The notes below the pieces were generated by a model, which saw only the letters and a program-made list of their open reading frames with translations, was not told the DNA's origin and did not search any database. Shown piece after piece: positions 45,760 through 58,089 of a stretch of 64,000 bases of DNA. The DNA comes from Arctopsyche grandis. Its lineage: Eukaryota > Arthropoda > Insecta > Trichoptera > Hydropsychidae. Where the stretch lies: assembly GCF_051622035.1 (NCBI RefSeq), contig NC_135356.1:10514579-10578578 (forward strand), read 5' to 3'. Positions within the stretch are counted from its first letter, which is position 1, and the number at the start of each line of letters is the position of its first letter. A program made the translations under genes and the position numbers.

Positions 45760-47314
45760 TGTATATGAGCTTAAACATTCAGGAATACAAAATTTGTATT
45801 CAAATTGAGACATACATTTTCCGTTATCCATACATACATCGAGAAGACACAATTAAATAAACCAAGAGAATACAATTTTAGCTCACTTAAACTTAAACTT
45901 AATTGCGTCATACGTAGAATGTCATTGTCTAATTCCTTTTAAATCGCGGTATTTTCTTAAAACTTTCTATCTTATATATTTTAAAATTATTAAAATATGT
46001 TACAGGATATTGAAATATTGGTGAATTTTTTTCCAAAAAAAATTTGTAATATATAAGCTTTTAAAAATCAATACGATGACAAATCGTAATTTGGTACATT
46101 GTTTCCGGTCATGCTCAGTAACGACCAACACGAGTGACATTCGTTATTGTAGGGCAGAAGGTTAAATGTGATCCTTACTTATTTAATCATTCTTCCTTTG
46201 TTATATTATGTTTGACGTGGTTACAATTATTTTTGTAAATTAGTTTTTTTTACATTACAATTTAATATTATTTATATTAACCTTTTCTACCTATCCTTTT
46301 TCATAACATATGATATCATTACATGTGTACACATTTTTGAACTTTGCCTACCCCCCCTTTTCAAATTGATATTTTTAACTTTAACATAGCAATTCCATTC
46401 ACACCTATTATGTCTATTATACGACGGTACCATACATCAAATATATCATTGAATCGAACTTGCATATTCTCTTGAATCTTTTTCAAGTGCTCAATGTATA
46501 ATATAAATAAATAGATTGTACTTCAATAAGTGTCCATACTTATTTTTCATACATATACTATAATTTTAATATATAATTCTGTGAGTGTGCCCTCGCTCTC
46601 TACCGATACAAAATGTGCGAATTTCAACGCGACTATCTGTCTGGATAAGCGAGCACGTTTACGACTTGGTAATTGGTGATGAATGTGTTGTCTACCTGAA
46701 TGAAGGTTCTGCATTACATATATTTATACATGTGTATATATGTAATATATCCAACGTCGTATTTCTTTTCAAAATATCCATGCAAAGTCTGATTTGTGTG
46801 TTGAAAAAACCAAAGAACCGGTTTACCCGAATGTGCATCCTAATCATTTCATCTGTCGATGCATCGCATCACAGAGTGCACGGGTCTCTAGATGCACGAA
46901 CGGTGTGTTTTTCGAAGCAAGATAAATTAATTTTAACCCCTACCGCTGACTCTACTATTTACATACATGTACATGCATATGTATGCATTTATTTAGAATC
47001 GTGGGCTTTTTTATTTTAGAATGCTTCCACAATTCGATTATTCATCATCGTCGTCATCATCTTTTCGCATTACGCTTTAGCATACCGCTCCGAATTTTCG
47101 TCTACTTAACTTGGCTCAGCATTTACGATATATTTGTGTGGAATCGTATATTTTCTTAGGGCGTATCTTTATGGCAATGATTTCATTGATGGTATCAATA
47201 AACAGGTGGCTATTTCTGAACTGCTTTCAATTGCATACTTGCTGTAGGTCACTTATTTTGAATAATATATACAATTAGTATATTTAATAAGTGGTCAGAC
47301 ATATCCATGTGTGC
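45760..47314. other. Intergenic DNA
   Basis: The + strand frame 46585-47019 is open for 144 codons but shows no known motif. I do not call it a gene. Confidence 0.4.
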
Positions 47315-47538
47315 ATATGAGTCGTTATATTTGAAAGTTGCAGAAAACCAATTTACAGTTCCAAAAATGCTGTTTGACTGAATTCACAAATTTTTATCAC
47401 TTCTTTTAATTCGATATGTCCAGAATCTCGGAAAAGTTAAGTAAACGTATTACAGGCCATCAGTATTTTAAATGCAAAATATTATTATTTAATTAAGAGA
47501 AGTGGACTTATGCCACTTTCAAAAATAACGGCTCATAT
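47315..47538. mobile_element. Short MITE (same family as 9713-9963)
   Basis: Ends atatgagtcgttatatttgaaag and, inverted, atatgagccgttatttttgaaagtg. The interior 'cttttaattcgatatgtccagaatctcgg' is shared with the other copies. Confidence 0.8.
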
Positions 47539-47816
47539 ATCGATTGGCTAGCGTTTTATTTAATTAAATGGTCAGTTTAATTTTATAGAATGGATATTTT
47601 GATGAATTCAATAAAAGTATTCTTTATTGACCGAACTGATAAATAAAGTTAACAAATTCTTAAATATTATACATTGTACAATGTAGATAGCTACTGATCA
47701 AAAAATTGCCGTCATTTTTACTATATTACTGAGCTGTATGTATTGTAGCGCCCCCTCCCCGCCATTATTTATTTATATTTATTCATAATTTACGAATACG
47801 TCTATTAAGTCCATTA

Positions 47817-48075
47817 GCCAGCAGCATAGATCAGTGGTTGCGTTAATGCCAACCACCGAGATGTTCCTGGGTTCAAGCCGTGGGTTAACCTCGATTGAAA
47901 AGAATTTATTCGGTGTTTCTGTAGTGCTGCTGATTAGATTTGTATATTTGTGACTCCGTCGATCATTTCGTCAATTTATCTGATTATTTATCTGACTATT
48001 TGAATATAATTTATTAAGCTTAAGTTTGGACCATTGTGGCATTGCTTGAATCCCTAATTCGCCACAATGGTCGAA
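47817..48075 (+). mobile_element. tRNA-derived SINE with hairpin tail
   Basis: 'gccagcagcatagatcagtggttgcg' (A-box-like) and 'tgggttcaagccg' (B-box-like) are followed by 'gtagtgctgctgattagat.tgtatatttgtgactcc'. It ends with GACCATTGTGGC ... GCCACAATGGTC (48031-48071). Confidence 0.65.
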
Positions 48076-48760
48076 AAATAGATATAAATATAGAGAGTTG
48101 AGGAATTAATAAAAGAAGTATAATATCAAAATTACTGGTTTCTCATTACTGGCTACGATTAAAAAATAAATTAAAATTCAAAATAACAAATTCAGTTAAA
48201 TGGAGAGTATTGTCATTTTCGCAAATACAAATGTGTGCATGTAGGTTCTTTGTAACGTTCTTCTGTATTTTAAATAAACATTAATTTTAAAATATCAGAT
48301 GATAAAAAAATATCCCCTATATTACAAACCGCGTTCTGGCGCCCCGTTCAATCTTGCGTCCAGGGTCATCTACCCACCCCCCACACGCTACAGAACTACC
48401 GTATTGATAGAAATATTTTATGTTATTTCATTTAATTCATCTTTAGAGAATATTTTAAATTAGGTTTGGTTATTTAATCAATAAAACGATTATTTTTTTT
48501 TTTTAAATGCTATTTATTATTCCTAGATTACGTTTACAATACATCTTATATCTATTTTAATAACTAATGATCTACTAATCATATTCTATTTTACAATTTT
48601 ATTTTATTTTTGTTAGTTATAGTATTATATTATTCTAATCTGAAATCAAAGATCTAAAGCCGATTGTGTTTAGGTAATCTGTGCTTATACCTGAAGGGTA
48701 TAGGCATTTTTTTATAATCTTATAATCACCGAGACTCTTCACTAGTGTATTAGTATGGTT

Positions 48761-49110
48761 ATTAGTAGAGGTAGGACCGGAAGCGTGCCGTTTATTGTTC
48801 AATTGTTGTAAATGCTTTGTAAAAAAGGTTCGGCAAACCTTAAACATTTACAACATTTGAACAATAAACGGCCCCCTCAGGGTCCGGGCTTTAGTTATTC
48901 GTAGAGGTAGGATAGTCACAGTGCTATCCATTGTTCGGCAAACCTTTAACAATGCATTTACAACCTTTGAACAATACATGGCTCCCTCAGGCTCCGGTGA
49001 CTAGTTATTAGTAGATAGCGGCGCGGAAGTGCGCCAGGACAGAACAAAATGGGATCCTTTTGTCAATTTCTATTGTTAACCTTTTTTTTGCTCTCTAGAG
49101 AGCAAAGCAT
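48761..49110. repeat. Second locus of the Helitron-like ~150-bp tandem monomers
   Basis: 'attagtagaggtagga' units start near 48761, 48896 and 49006. The array ends in 'gggatccttttgtcaatttctattgttaacc' and the palindrome 'ctctctagagag', exactly as at 43755-43810. The Helitron 3' end is missing here. Confidence 0.8.
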
Positions 49111-49114
49111 TCGT

Positions 49115-49655
49115 CCGCCGAAGACTGGTAATGTCTTAACGATTATATAGTTGTAGCAGATTGTACTTTCACTTATTTTGTTATTTTTGAGCCCTTTCAA
49201 ATGTTTGCCATAGTATTATAATCTTGACATCGCTTTCAGGTTATAAAAGGAAATTAATTTCATGAAATGCGAGCTGCATTTTGTCATTTTATAAAAGTCA
49301 ACAATGCTATTATTGCATGATGATAATAAAAGTATCGACAGTTTAGTCGTGGCACGTGCACGGGGTGTTATAAAACAGTGTTTTCTGAATAAAATGTACA
49401 TAAGGCCATTCTTCAGCCTGCAAATCAATGTAAATCTATTTCTCGATTCGAGAAATCAAAGCTATTAGTATTTATATATTTTATTTGCAGTGGCCAACAG
49501 CGGAATGTACGATAAATTCACCATACATATGTATGTATGTTAAAACAGCGTTTTCAAATTTATGTACATGTATATAGTTTTTTTAAGCATATGTTAGTTC
49601 TGTTTTGCAAATTTCATGATATTTATTCAGTCGACTTAAAAAGCAACAGTTTAAG
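49115..49655. other. AT-rich intergenic DNA
   Basis: Nothing recognised. Confidence 0.4.

Positions 49656-49658
<3 letters not shown>

Positions 49659-49729
<71 letters not shown>
49659..49729. repeat. (TA)n microsatellite
   Basis: About 70 bp of TA. Confidence 0.95.
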
Positions 49730-49731
<2 letters not shown>

Positions 49732-50109
49732 CTATCTTTAAAATCTTTATCTATAAAAGTCGTCATTATTGATGTATACATTCAATCCCAATTTATCGGT
49801 GATGTGTTGCAATAAAACTTTTCCTTGAGTTGCTTATTGATTTATGCTGTTTGGATTTTGAACCAATCGCATAATATTTATGTGTCACCTTATTATATTG
49901 AAATGCAATTTATCGTTTTGATTTTAGGTTTAGTTACATTTTAATTTAATCTCTATATGAGTAGGTAATAAATCTCAGTGAAGCTGTATATTTAATGGAC
50001 GGATTCACCTAGTTTCTCCTCGATGATGTCACATTTTGTCTGTTTACCATTGAATTGATTGTTTATCGTCTTAGTATGTAATGCTGAGTGTATTCTGTAG
50101 ATGAGCTGA

Positions 50110-50290
50110 GTGTCTCGAATTGACCATTATCGATTGGTTTTATTTAGGCTTCGACAAACCGATCCTCAGGATATGATTGATTAGGGTACAAAGTAGCTAT
50201 GAGGTTATACTGGTACGGAATTTGAACCCACGACCTCTCTACTCTAAACAATCGCTTAACCAGCGAGATATGCTGTGGTTCATGTACATA
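50110..50290 (-). mobile_element. tRNA-derived SINE, - strand
   Basis: On the - strand 'atatctcgctggttaagcg' (A box) and 'gtgggttcaaattcc' (B box) are spaced as in a tRNA. They are followed by body sequence ending in 'attcgagacactcag', which resembles the tail region of the copy at 55007. Confidence 0.65.
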
Positions 50291-50859
50291 AATATATATG
50301 TACTTCTGGATAAAATCTTAAAACCGAGGTTTATTCATAATTCATCTGTACAACAACATACAAACACACTTTTAAATAGAATTTTTATATATTTGAAATG
50401 TGTATCCGACATTGAGTACATATATTTTTTAAATTCTGCCTTCAGGGCAACTTTTAGTCTTTGAAATAAAGCTAGATACGCATATTTTATATATTCAAAA
50501 TAATGACGGTAACATGAAGTTTTTGGCAAACTAGCGTTTTCTGCAAAATGCAAAATTCTCATTAATCAGTCCAAACGGATGATTATCCTCTATTTTCAGT
50601 TATTCATTTGATGTTTTCTTATTTGTTGTTTGTATTTTTGTATAACTTTATGTATTAACAAACAAACCCCTTGGATCCATCGACTATTCCATGCCGTCTT
50701 TTCCAAGTATTCTTAAATGAATACAAATAAATAATCGATCGAATTAAACTGCAAAAGGTGATCATTGAGCGTTTATTATTTTTGAAAATAATTAAAAAAT
50801 ATCGGAATTATTCTGAAAAATTATAACAATTAATGATAATTTTTTAAAGTTTCGTCGAG

Positions 50860-51255
50860 ATAAATCGTCGGATGCGTCTATCTATGTCACACAGCCTTTC
50901 TTATTTACGTGCGAGGAGTGTTTCATATGAGCGCCAGCTCTTCTCGGAAACACTGCTCAATTTGGCAACTGATTTGGATCTGACAGGCCGCTACTGCATA
51001 GGACATTTTTTTAAATAGTAAAAAACCGATATATGGCAAAAAAGCCACATTTTTACAAGGTTTTTATTAGTTTTGAATCGATTATTTTAAGGCACGCGAC
51101 CAGTGGCGGCTCGTCAGAAGCTGTCTATCTCCATCACACGGCCCTTCGTAGGAGTGCCAGCTCTTCTCGGAAACACTGCTCAATGGTACCGCACAGGTGA
51201 TTGAGCGATAGAGATACAGCATCTGACTAGCTGCTCCTGCACAGGACATTTTTTT
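50860..51255. repeat. Diverged duplicate pair (~150 bp) with 'agctcttctcggaaacactgctcaa'
   Basis: The block 'gtctatct..atcacac.gccctt.....ggagtg...gccagctcttctcggaaacactgctcaat' occurs at about 50875-51020 and 51120-51255. The second copy is preceded by 'cagtggcggctcgtc', which looks like a transposon terminus. Confidence 0.6.
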
Positions 51256-51287
51256 TGATAGCAAAAAAATCGAAAACAGATGTATGA

Positions 51288-51518
51288 AAAGTACTCACTT
51301 AGAAAATTTTGACTTGATAAATTGAGTGGTTTGAGGCACAGGGCTTTGTTTAACATCGATGAAACTTTTATTTGATACGACACAAGTTTTCTACTAGCTT
51401 CTTCCTTTGAGGCCCAATACTTTAAGGCTACGTAAAAAAAGTTTTTGCTTGCAGCCAATGGTTTTTCTTTCATAATTATAAAAATATCGAATAAAGGTTT
51501 GACCGAACTAGGCGGCAC
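51288..51518 (-). other. Unrecognised open frame ending in a splice donor
   Basis: The - strand frame MPPSSVKPLFDIFIIMKEKP... to LKPLNLSSQNFLS runs into 'tttctaa|gtgagtac' near 51300, a near-consensus donor. Composition is protein-like (balanced, few low-complexity runs). I recognise no family. It could be the first exon of a small gene or of a transposon; no downstream exon was found. Confidence 0.25.
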
Positions 51519-51519
51519 T

Positions 51520-52340
51520 GCACTGTAACGACGCAGCGCGGCCAGATATCTGAATATTGTGGTTTATTTGTAAAATCAGTTTGACTCTTATAGTACTACA
51601 TGTAAAAAAAAACTGTTTTAAATCTATATAAGCGTTTGTAAAAAATGCTATTTTTCAATCGGTTGAATTACGCGCTTTAACTTACGACCTACGACACGCC
51701 CCCTCTTGAAACTTCCCAAGGGCTGCCACAAAATACATCAGTCGAATATAATGTATGCAAATTAATTATTAATTAATTTATTATTGTTTTCACATTATAT
51801 TGATATTCTACTAACCTTTTACGTCATTCTATACGGCCTTGTCCAAACTTTTTGGAATTGGCGATACCAGTGATACTAGCTATTTTTCAGTGACACGTGA
51901 CTTTATGCAATTATTATTTTATTTTGTATTATTTTGTGTTCGTTTGTGTTTTATTATATACTTTTTATTTATACAATTAAAAAAAATCATTTTATAATAT
52001 TTCATAAATAATATCTTGTAATCGTGTGACACACCTATCCATTGCTGACAGTAGACATGGTTTGTTTACGTAAATACACATTGATCGTAAACTATTGGTA
52101 TAAAAATATAGGGGGAAATCAGTGTTATGAATGTGTGAGTGATCAGTCACACACATTTGAAGCCAAAGACCTCGGACATGTAATTAATGAAAAATATAAT
52201 TTAGCTGACACTTTGCAAAACCCTGTGTATTGGTGTGGTATCGCGCTGCGTATATATGTGTGAGTATCTCGCCGCGTCGGTGTGAATATTCGCTCCAGAT
52301 TGACCAAATGTTAAGTGTCAACATTTACTTCGGGTCATAT
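51520..52340. other. Intergenic DNA
   Basis: Nothing recognised. 51680-51725 contains a short piece like the mariner MITE end ('acttacgacctacgac'). Confidence 0.4.
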
Positions 52341-52379
52341 ATCCATCAATACGTTGTAGAGTAACACGTATTGATGGAT
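52341..52379. repeat. Perfect 13-bp-arm hairpin
   Basis: ATCCATCAATACG, 13-nt loop, exact complement. Confidence 0.85.
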
Positions 52380-52556
52380 CAATAGAGAGATTAATATCTT
52401 ATTTATATAGATTCCTATTTTTTAGACAGTAAAATCGCTAATTCTCACAGTAATGAGCGTGTATAGAGATCACGCTACGAAAAAATAGTTTGTTACAAGA
52501 TCATGCCGCAAGGATGGTGAGCTTTCAAAAACTTAGTCTCGCAGGCAAAGGGTTAA

Positions 52557-53133
52557 TCCTTTGAGTGCTGATGTCTTTTCTGTTGAAACCCCGCCACGCT
52601 GAAAATTTCTGCAACATTTACAACTAGAATTATTTAGACATCCAATAGAAAAAAAGGTATAACAATTGTAGCTAATCCAAACAAACCCCAGATAACTACC
52701 ACGGATTTCTATCTATCACGAAGGATTTCTAACTATCACGAAGGATTTCGAGTTATGTAAAGACTCGTTTAGACTCTCAAATATATCTTGCAACAATATA
52801 AAATAAACAAAAGCAGTCTATTAATGAATGTATTTTTCCAAAACTAGTTCCATCTACGTCATTGTTGTTAAAATGTAATGCTCACATTCTAAATGCCAAT
52901 CCACAATCTAAAATACTCAGCAGTTAGGGATATCCAGTGGGTAATTCTGCTATGGTTATAAATTCAGAAATTCCGGTGTAAGCGAGTCTTTATAAACGTT
53001 GACAAATGAATGACACGGATTTCACGACCCATGTTCAATGCTACTTTTAAAGGCTTAACGGGTAGTATTCTTGTTTACTCTGTACATGCTCAAAATGCAA
53101 CGCCTATCGGCGTTTATCAGGCCCATGGACTTG
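52557..53133. mobile_element. piggyBac-like MITE (copy 2)
   Basis: Starts TCCTTTGAGTGCTGATG after TTAA (52553-52556) and runs parallel to 34136-34680. It contains a small internal duplication ('atcacgaaggatttc', about 52718-52750). The right end stops at a TTAA (53134-53137) before the distal terminus seen in copy 1. Confidence 0.55.
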
Positions 53134-53199
53134 TTAAGGGGAATAGTTTTTTTTTCGAATTTTTTTTATATGTATAATCTCTCTGTGGAGAAAAAAAAA

Positions 53200-53830
53200 G
53201 GCCAGATTTCGCTGTCGATAGCCATGGGTAGACCGCATACGACGCAACTTGGTGATGTGGAGCGAAGCGCACTCTGGGTCAGTCGATCACATTCACACAC
53301 AATACATGTAGCCGTGCATTCTGTCCCTACTGTCACTCCCCGGGGACGGGGGCGGTCAGGTGGTCAGATAAACCTCCCCAGCCTCCCCCCAGTTCCCGCT
53401 TTTAGCAGATTGTGTGTGGTGTGTGTGTGTGTGTGTGTGTGAGTGAGGGAGTGAGTGAGCGAGCGAGTGAGCGTTTGCGGTGTTGCCAGTAGCCGTGTTG
53501 TTGCCTGCGCGCCATTGCCGCCTGTACGGACGCGATCGATGTTTCGCTTCTCCTTTCGGCCGCAAGCTCGAAGGGCGGATTCACAACCGATTTGCCCCGC
53601 TATCCGGCTACCGCTATCCGGCTACCGCTACCCGGCTACCGCTATCCGGCCACCACCATCCGTCTCACAATTTCCAGAAACGGGAAATTGCGACTTCCCC
53701 CCGGTCGGATTTGCGCTTCGTCGTTTGCCCAAGCGATGCTTTTCTTTTTTCCTTTTTGCAGTTTCCCAGCGGATAGTAACCGCTGGGACGCCCTTCGATA
53801 CGCCCCGCCCACTTTAATAGGCGGAACGTT
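53200..53830 (+). promoter_or_regulatory. GC-rich island
   Basis: CpG-rich with a (tg)n/(gagt)n run (53410-53470) and a 14-bp minisatellite (53599-53654). The third such island in the window; possible promoter. No clear splice donor and no protein similarity. Confidence 0.35.
53599..53668. repeat. 14-bp minisatellite
   Basis: gctatccggctacc repeated four times with two substitutions, then a degenerate fifth unit. Confidence 0.9.
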
Positions 53831-53854
53831 TGTGATTGGGATTGGCAAATGATG

Positions 53855-55000
53855 CATATTTACGTTACCGGGAATGCAGAATCGTTATGAAAAAATTCGC
53901 CTCCACGATTTTTAAAATGTCGAATTGAATCTTTGTTCCTATATTTTAGGCTCGTAGCTGTTTTCGACCTTTTGAAATACTATACGGCTTATATTTGCGA
54001 CGAAAATAATTAAACAATACCGAATGCCTTTTTCTCAATACCAATAATAGGAAAGAGCCAAACAAATTTTAAGACCTGAAATCCTAATGAAAGTATTGGA
54101 AATTGAAAATAGAGGTAATTTAATTAATCATATATAAGATTTCAACTATTCATAAATATAAAAAGAAATTTGGTGAAATTTTGACTGTATTTATGTATCT
54201 GGAAATGGTCTTACATCCATATGTAATTTTACATTTTGAAATTAGAGCCAGTCGGATTATGGGAAAATGTCCTAATCGGAGTTGTCTTTTTTATCGACTC
54301 TATTAATCTTTTTATATCCCAGTGCCTTTTTGTACGGTTCGTTTAAATAAGTGATGTGGAGTCGGTTCAAAATTTTACTATTTAATTTCAAAATTTTAAT
54401 CCGACTCCGGCTTTAACTTCGAAATCGAAGACATTAGCCTTTTATTTATCCCAGTGCCTTTTTGTTCGGTTCATTTGATCAGTGCTGTGGGGTCAGTTCA
54501 AAATTAACTATTTAATTTCAAAATTTGACTCCGGCTTCAACTTGAACGATTTTAGTGGAATCCTATTTTATTGTCAACGAAAACAATTGTCACGTATTTC
54601 ATGTTTATGAATGTGTATGAATTTCATACGCAAACAAATCAATTTAATAAAAAAAAATGGAAATAAAAAAGTATGAGACGGAGGAAACAATCTGTTTAGG
54701 AAATACATCAAAAGACGTCGACGATTCGACGATTTTAATTTAAATTCATGATTTTTATAAAGAAATTATTATATCTAAATTTATTAGATTTCCTTCAATA
54801 CAATTGGATATACTTATCCAATTGTATATAAATAAAGTTGGCACGTACGATAATACTATTGATAAATGAAAATAATAAAAAGGAATCGGAGTCGGTTGGT
54901 ATTTTACTACTCCGACTCCGACTCCACTGTCTTGATTTTAATTCAACTATGACTTCTAATAGACACATGCTCTTTTCTCTCAAAACAGATTTTGGTTCAA
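53855..55000. other. Intergenic DNA with a ~128-bp duplication
   Basis: 'cccagtgcctttttgt.cggttc.ttt' starts near 54319 and 54450. Both copies continue through 'ttcaaaatt..actatttaatttcaaaatt' to 'gactccggctt.aactt'. No gene recognised. Confidence 0.6.
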
Positions 55001-55006
55001 AATTCA

Positions 55007-55430
55007 GCCAGCAGCATAGCTCGGTCGTTAAGCTTCTGCCTAATACCGAGAGGCGGCGGGTTCGATCCCATGAGCTGACCACGATTGAAAATAATTTTTG
55101 AGTATCTGTAGTGCTGCTGGTCAGACCTGGATATTTATGACTCCAGGTCGATCTTTTCCTATCAGAGTTTGCCAATTTTCTCTGATTTCATTGTTGAAAT
55201 GGTTCCCGATTAAAAATTGGCTAAAAACCTTCCTACCTACTATGTCACCAATATTTGAGTATGATTTATGTACAATTCATAGATGTATCGTTAATTTGCG
55301 AGCTTTCAGTGTCTCGTAATTCAACGACTTGTATAATAAAAATGCTGTATTGTTTGTGATTGACCAGGAAGGCGCATTAGGGTTTACCTGTAACGCCTTC
55401 ATGGTATATAATGTAATAAAAAAAAAAAAT
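55007..55430 (+). mobile_element. tRNA-derived SINE, longest copy
   Basis: A box TAGCTCGGTCGTTAAG (55018-55033) and B box GGTTCGATCCC (55060-55070) stand in tRNA-like spacing. A body containing 'gtagtgctgctggtcagacctgg' follows, and the copy ends in a poly(A) tail (about 55419-55429). RNA polymerase III promoter elements look intact. Confidence 0.8.
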
Positions 55431-55942
55431 CCTCAATTTTAGAATAATTCAAAATATATATTTTTTTTTTAAATCTTAAATTAAATCTTAAGATTTTTAA
55501 AATCTTATTCGTACCACAGTTTGGGTAATACTGAATTATATAATTTGAAAAATAAGGCGCGAAATGAAAATTTCCATCGCAAATTATGCAAGAAGACTTT
55601 ACCATTATTTGCCGCAAATACTGTAGCTGTAAATGTAACAGTCGTGCTAAGGGGCAATAGATCTTTCTCTCTGACCCATCCTGTGTTTGGCAATTTACTT
55701 CTCCATTTTGATATTTCGTATTGCTAAGAAGATATTTGGAGAAGCGACGTTTTTCCCTTTTATGAAGTATGTACGTTGAATCGTGGTAGGAGTTGAGAAT
55801 CGTTTTGCTGATTTTTTTAAAAATGTTTTGGGTCTTGCTTTCTGATTATACAACATTAGACAGCCTTGATTATACTTTTTGTTATTGTTGGTTTTATTGA
55901 TTAAAAATAAAGGAGGATTACTTTAAAATAGCACGTATTAGC

Positions 55943-56188
55943 TTAATGGATAATCCTGAGGATCAAGAGGCATTGAACACTATTGAGTATCCGGCGAACT
56001 GGTTTTAATTTGACACGATGACCCCAAATGCTTGACGCATATATCAAAGAGCCCACAAATATGTCATCGTATGCCAAGCGCCTCTCGTGGAATCCCAGGC
56101 CTAAAGAGCGACCGCAAAGGCGGCTAACACGGTAAAAGGACATTTTTACTTTATCCAAAATGACTGGTAAATGAAACCTCGTCATCAT
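55943..56188 (-). pseudogene. R1/Jockey-group LINE reverse transcriptase fragment
   Basis: The frame 'LCGRSLGLGFHERRLAYDDIFVGSLIYASSIWGHRV ... VRRILNSVQCLLILRI' matches the conserved region after the RT palm in R1-like LINEs ('Y.GVF..SLTYAA.IW....K....R.L...QR..LLRI'). It is truncated at both ends. Confidence 0.75.
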
Positions 56189-56189
56189 T

Positions 56190-56935
56190 GACTACGCCCC
56201 ATATATGTAGACTAATTTACAAACTTAATGTTAGTGTCTTTAAGTTTAATATCAGGGACTGTGACAAGAGATCCCTTCAAGAGTTCCGTGTACGACGACA
56301 TATTAATAAGTTAATAATGTTTTGGATATATATTAGAATTTCATCTAAACTATGTAGTTTTGCGCATTGAACTCCAAGTTACGTGAGCTCTGTATTGGGA
56401 TGTTTCAGATACGTTACACATGCGAAGGGCATACGATAGAATTAATATTGAGTATTTCGTGTTCAACTACACGATGGTGAAAACTATGTATGTAATTGCA
56501 TGTTATATAATTAATCGTGAAATGGAGTAAAAATGTCAAAGGGTTTCCTCGCAGTGTACGTTCTAAGTGCGGTCTCTGTAACATACCTCGTCCTTGATAT
56601 ACGTATGCGCTAGGTATCTACTTATTGGAAAATTCAAGGATGCTCAGTCAATTCACACTTAACCTTATAAAATTTCGCCTTGCAGTCACACCGCGTATCG
56701 AACATGAATGTTTAATATATAGTTATGCCTGACCCACATCCTTAGTTCTTTTACAGCTGTAAATATATTTTGAACAAGTCTAAAAGAACTTTGATAATGT
56801 GCAGTTTAAAACAGAAGAAACAATTTCTTTAAAAAAATGTCTATTTTGGTTGAGATCTGGACTATTTCTGGGCAGTTGTATGTAGTGATCGAATACTGAC
56901 TTCTCCTTTGTATTTATTTGTTTATCTAAAAAAAA
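56190..56935. other. AT-rich intergenic DNA
   Basis: Nothing firm recognised. 56750-56790 may hold the eroded distal end of the Tc1-like element. Confidence 0.35.
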
Positions 56936-56939
56936 TATT

Positions 56940-58080
56940 ACTTTATATTATGAATAAATTGTTATTTTATCGATATCTAATGCACATATTAAAAATGCCG
57001 TTTTTGCCCGGTGACATGGCGCTGAGTCGACGTGGAAAATACAGCTCTTTGATTCCGACAAGGGTTTTTCTATAGACAGCAGTAAACACGACTTTTTCCG
57101 TAATCTTCTGACTTCACTGTTCCATCTATAAAATGGAGTGCTGCGATTCCGTGGAAAAAGCATCACCATATCATTAGACTTCCCGGTTTTTTTACCGTTC
57201 TTCCGATGCGCCTTCCGCCTCACCCAATTCATTCCACAGATGAAATTTAATTTCATCAGAAAATATAGCACTTGTCCAATCACTTTCAGTCAAAGTTTCG
57301 TGAAATTTCGCCCAGTTTAACGGATTTTTTTGTTCTCAGTAAGAAGTCAAGCTGTTTGAATTCGTTTTCGTACAGTTCTGACACTGATTTGTTTTCCTGA
57401 CGCTTAATTGAAGTCCTGCCTAATAACCCATGCAGATTTAAAACGATCAGCCAAACTTGAGCGTTGGAACATCAGATCTTCTTTTTCGTCGTCTTTTTTT
57501 TAAAAGCTTTTTTCCAACTGGGCATCTTAACTTCGGTTTCACACATCACAACTATGCTCCAATTTTGGATTGCAGATAATCCATTGGAAGATTAGCGAAG
57601 TTATTTGTTATCTTTTTTCGACGTCAATTTTGTTCCAAAATACTGTTTTTTTTTTTTTAATCTAGTTGCACAAACCAAAAATGAACGAGAATTAAATAGA
57701 ATACAGATATTCCTCGACTTACGGAACCGTTCTTGCACACCGGTTCCAAGTCGAATTTCATATAAAACGTCAAAATATTAAGATCTTATCAATTTTATTC
57801 ATTTCAAAATCTGCTTATTTACTAATTTCCTCGGAAATATGCGCCATTTCAATTCTCCCAAAGGGCAGTTGCTGTAGTGACGGCAGCCCATGATTTAATA
57901 GTAATTTTCCGAAATTCGTTGTTTTTTTTTCGGTCGTTAACACATATCGTCGTAAGTCGAGGACTACCTTTAGTCTGAAAATATTTGTAACGATGGCCTT
58001 TTTTTAATAAATAAAAAAATAACCTAGAGAGAAATTTCAAAAAAACTTTGAGGGTGTTGCTATTGAGGTGGCCGGCACTG
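56940..58080 (-). pseudogene. Tc1-like transposase relic
   Basis: On the - strand, with several frameshifts, one reads a segment like 'FSDEIKFHLWNE', then 'GTVKSEDYGK', then 'FHVDSAPCHRAKT' (about 56985-57050). These correspond to the second and third blocks of the DDE/D catalytic domain. The 5' terminus CAGTGCCGGCCACCTCAATA lies at 58080 next to TA. A mariner-type MITE is nested at 57710-57964. Confidence 0.75.
57710..57964. mobile_element. mariner-type MITE nested in the Tc1 relic
   Basis: Ends TTCCTCGACTTACG and, inverted, GTCCTCGACTTACG, flanked by TA (57708-57709 and 57965-57966). The centre has no transposase. Confidence 0.75.
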
Positions 58081-58089
58081 TATGCACAT

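Noticed and set aside
46585..47019. 144-codon + strand frame as a gene
   Set aside because: No similarity, odd composition, no splice or promoter context.
53455..53857. Frames through the 14-bp minisatellite
   Set aside because: Repeat-driven and low-complexity (PATAIRLP repeats).
55018..55070. A tRNA gene (A and B boxes present)
   Set aside because: The flanking arms do not pair into an acceptor stem and the same head with a long body recurs at three other places, so it is a SINE.
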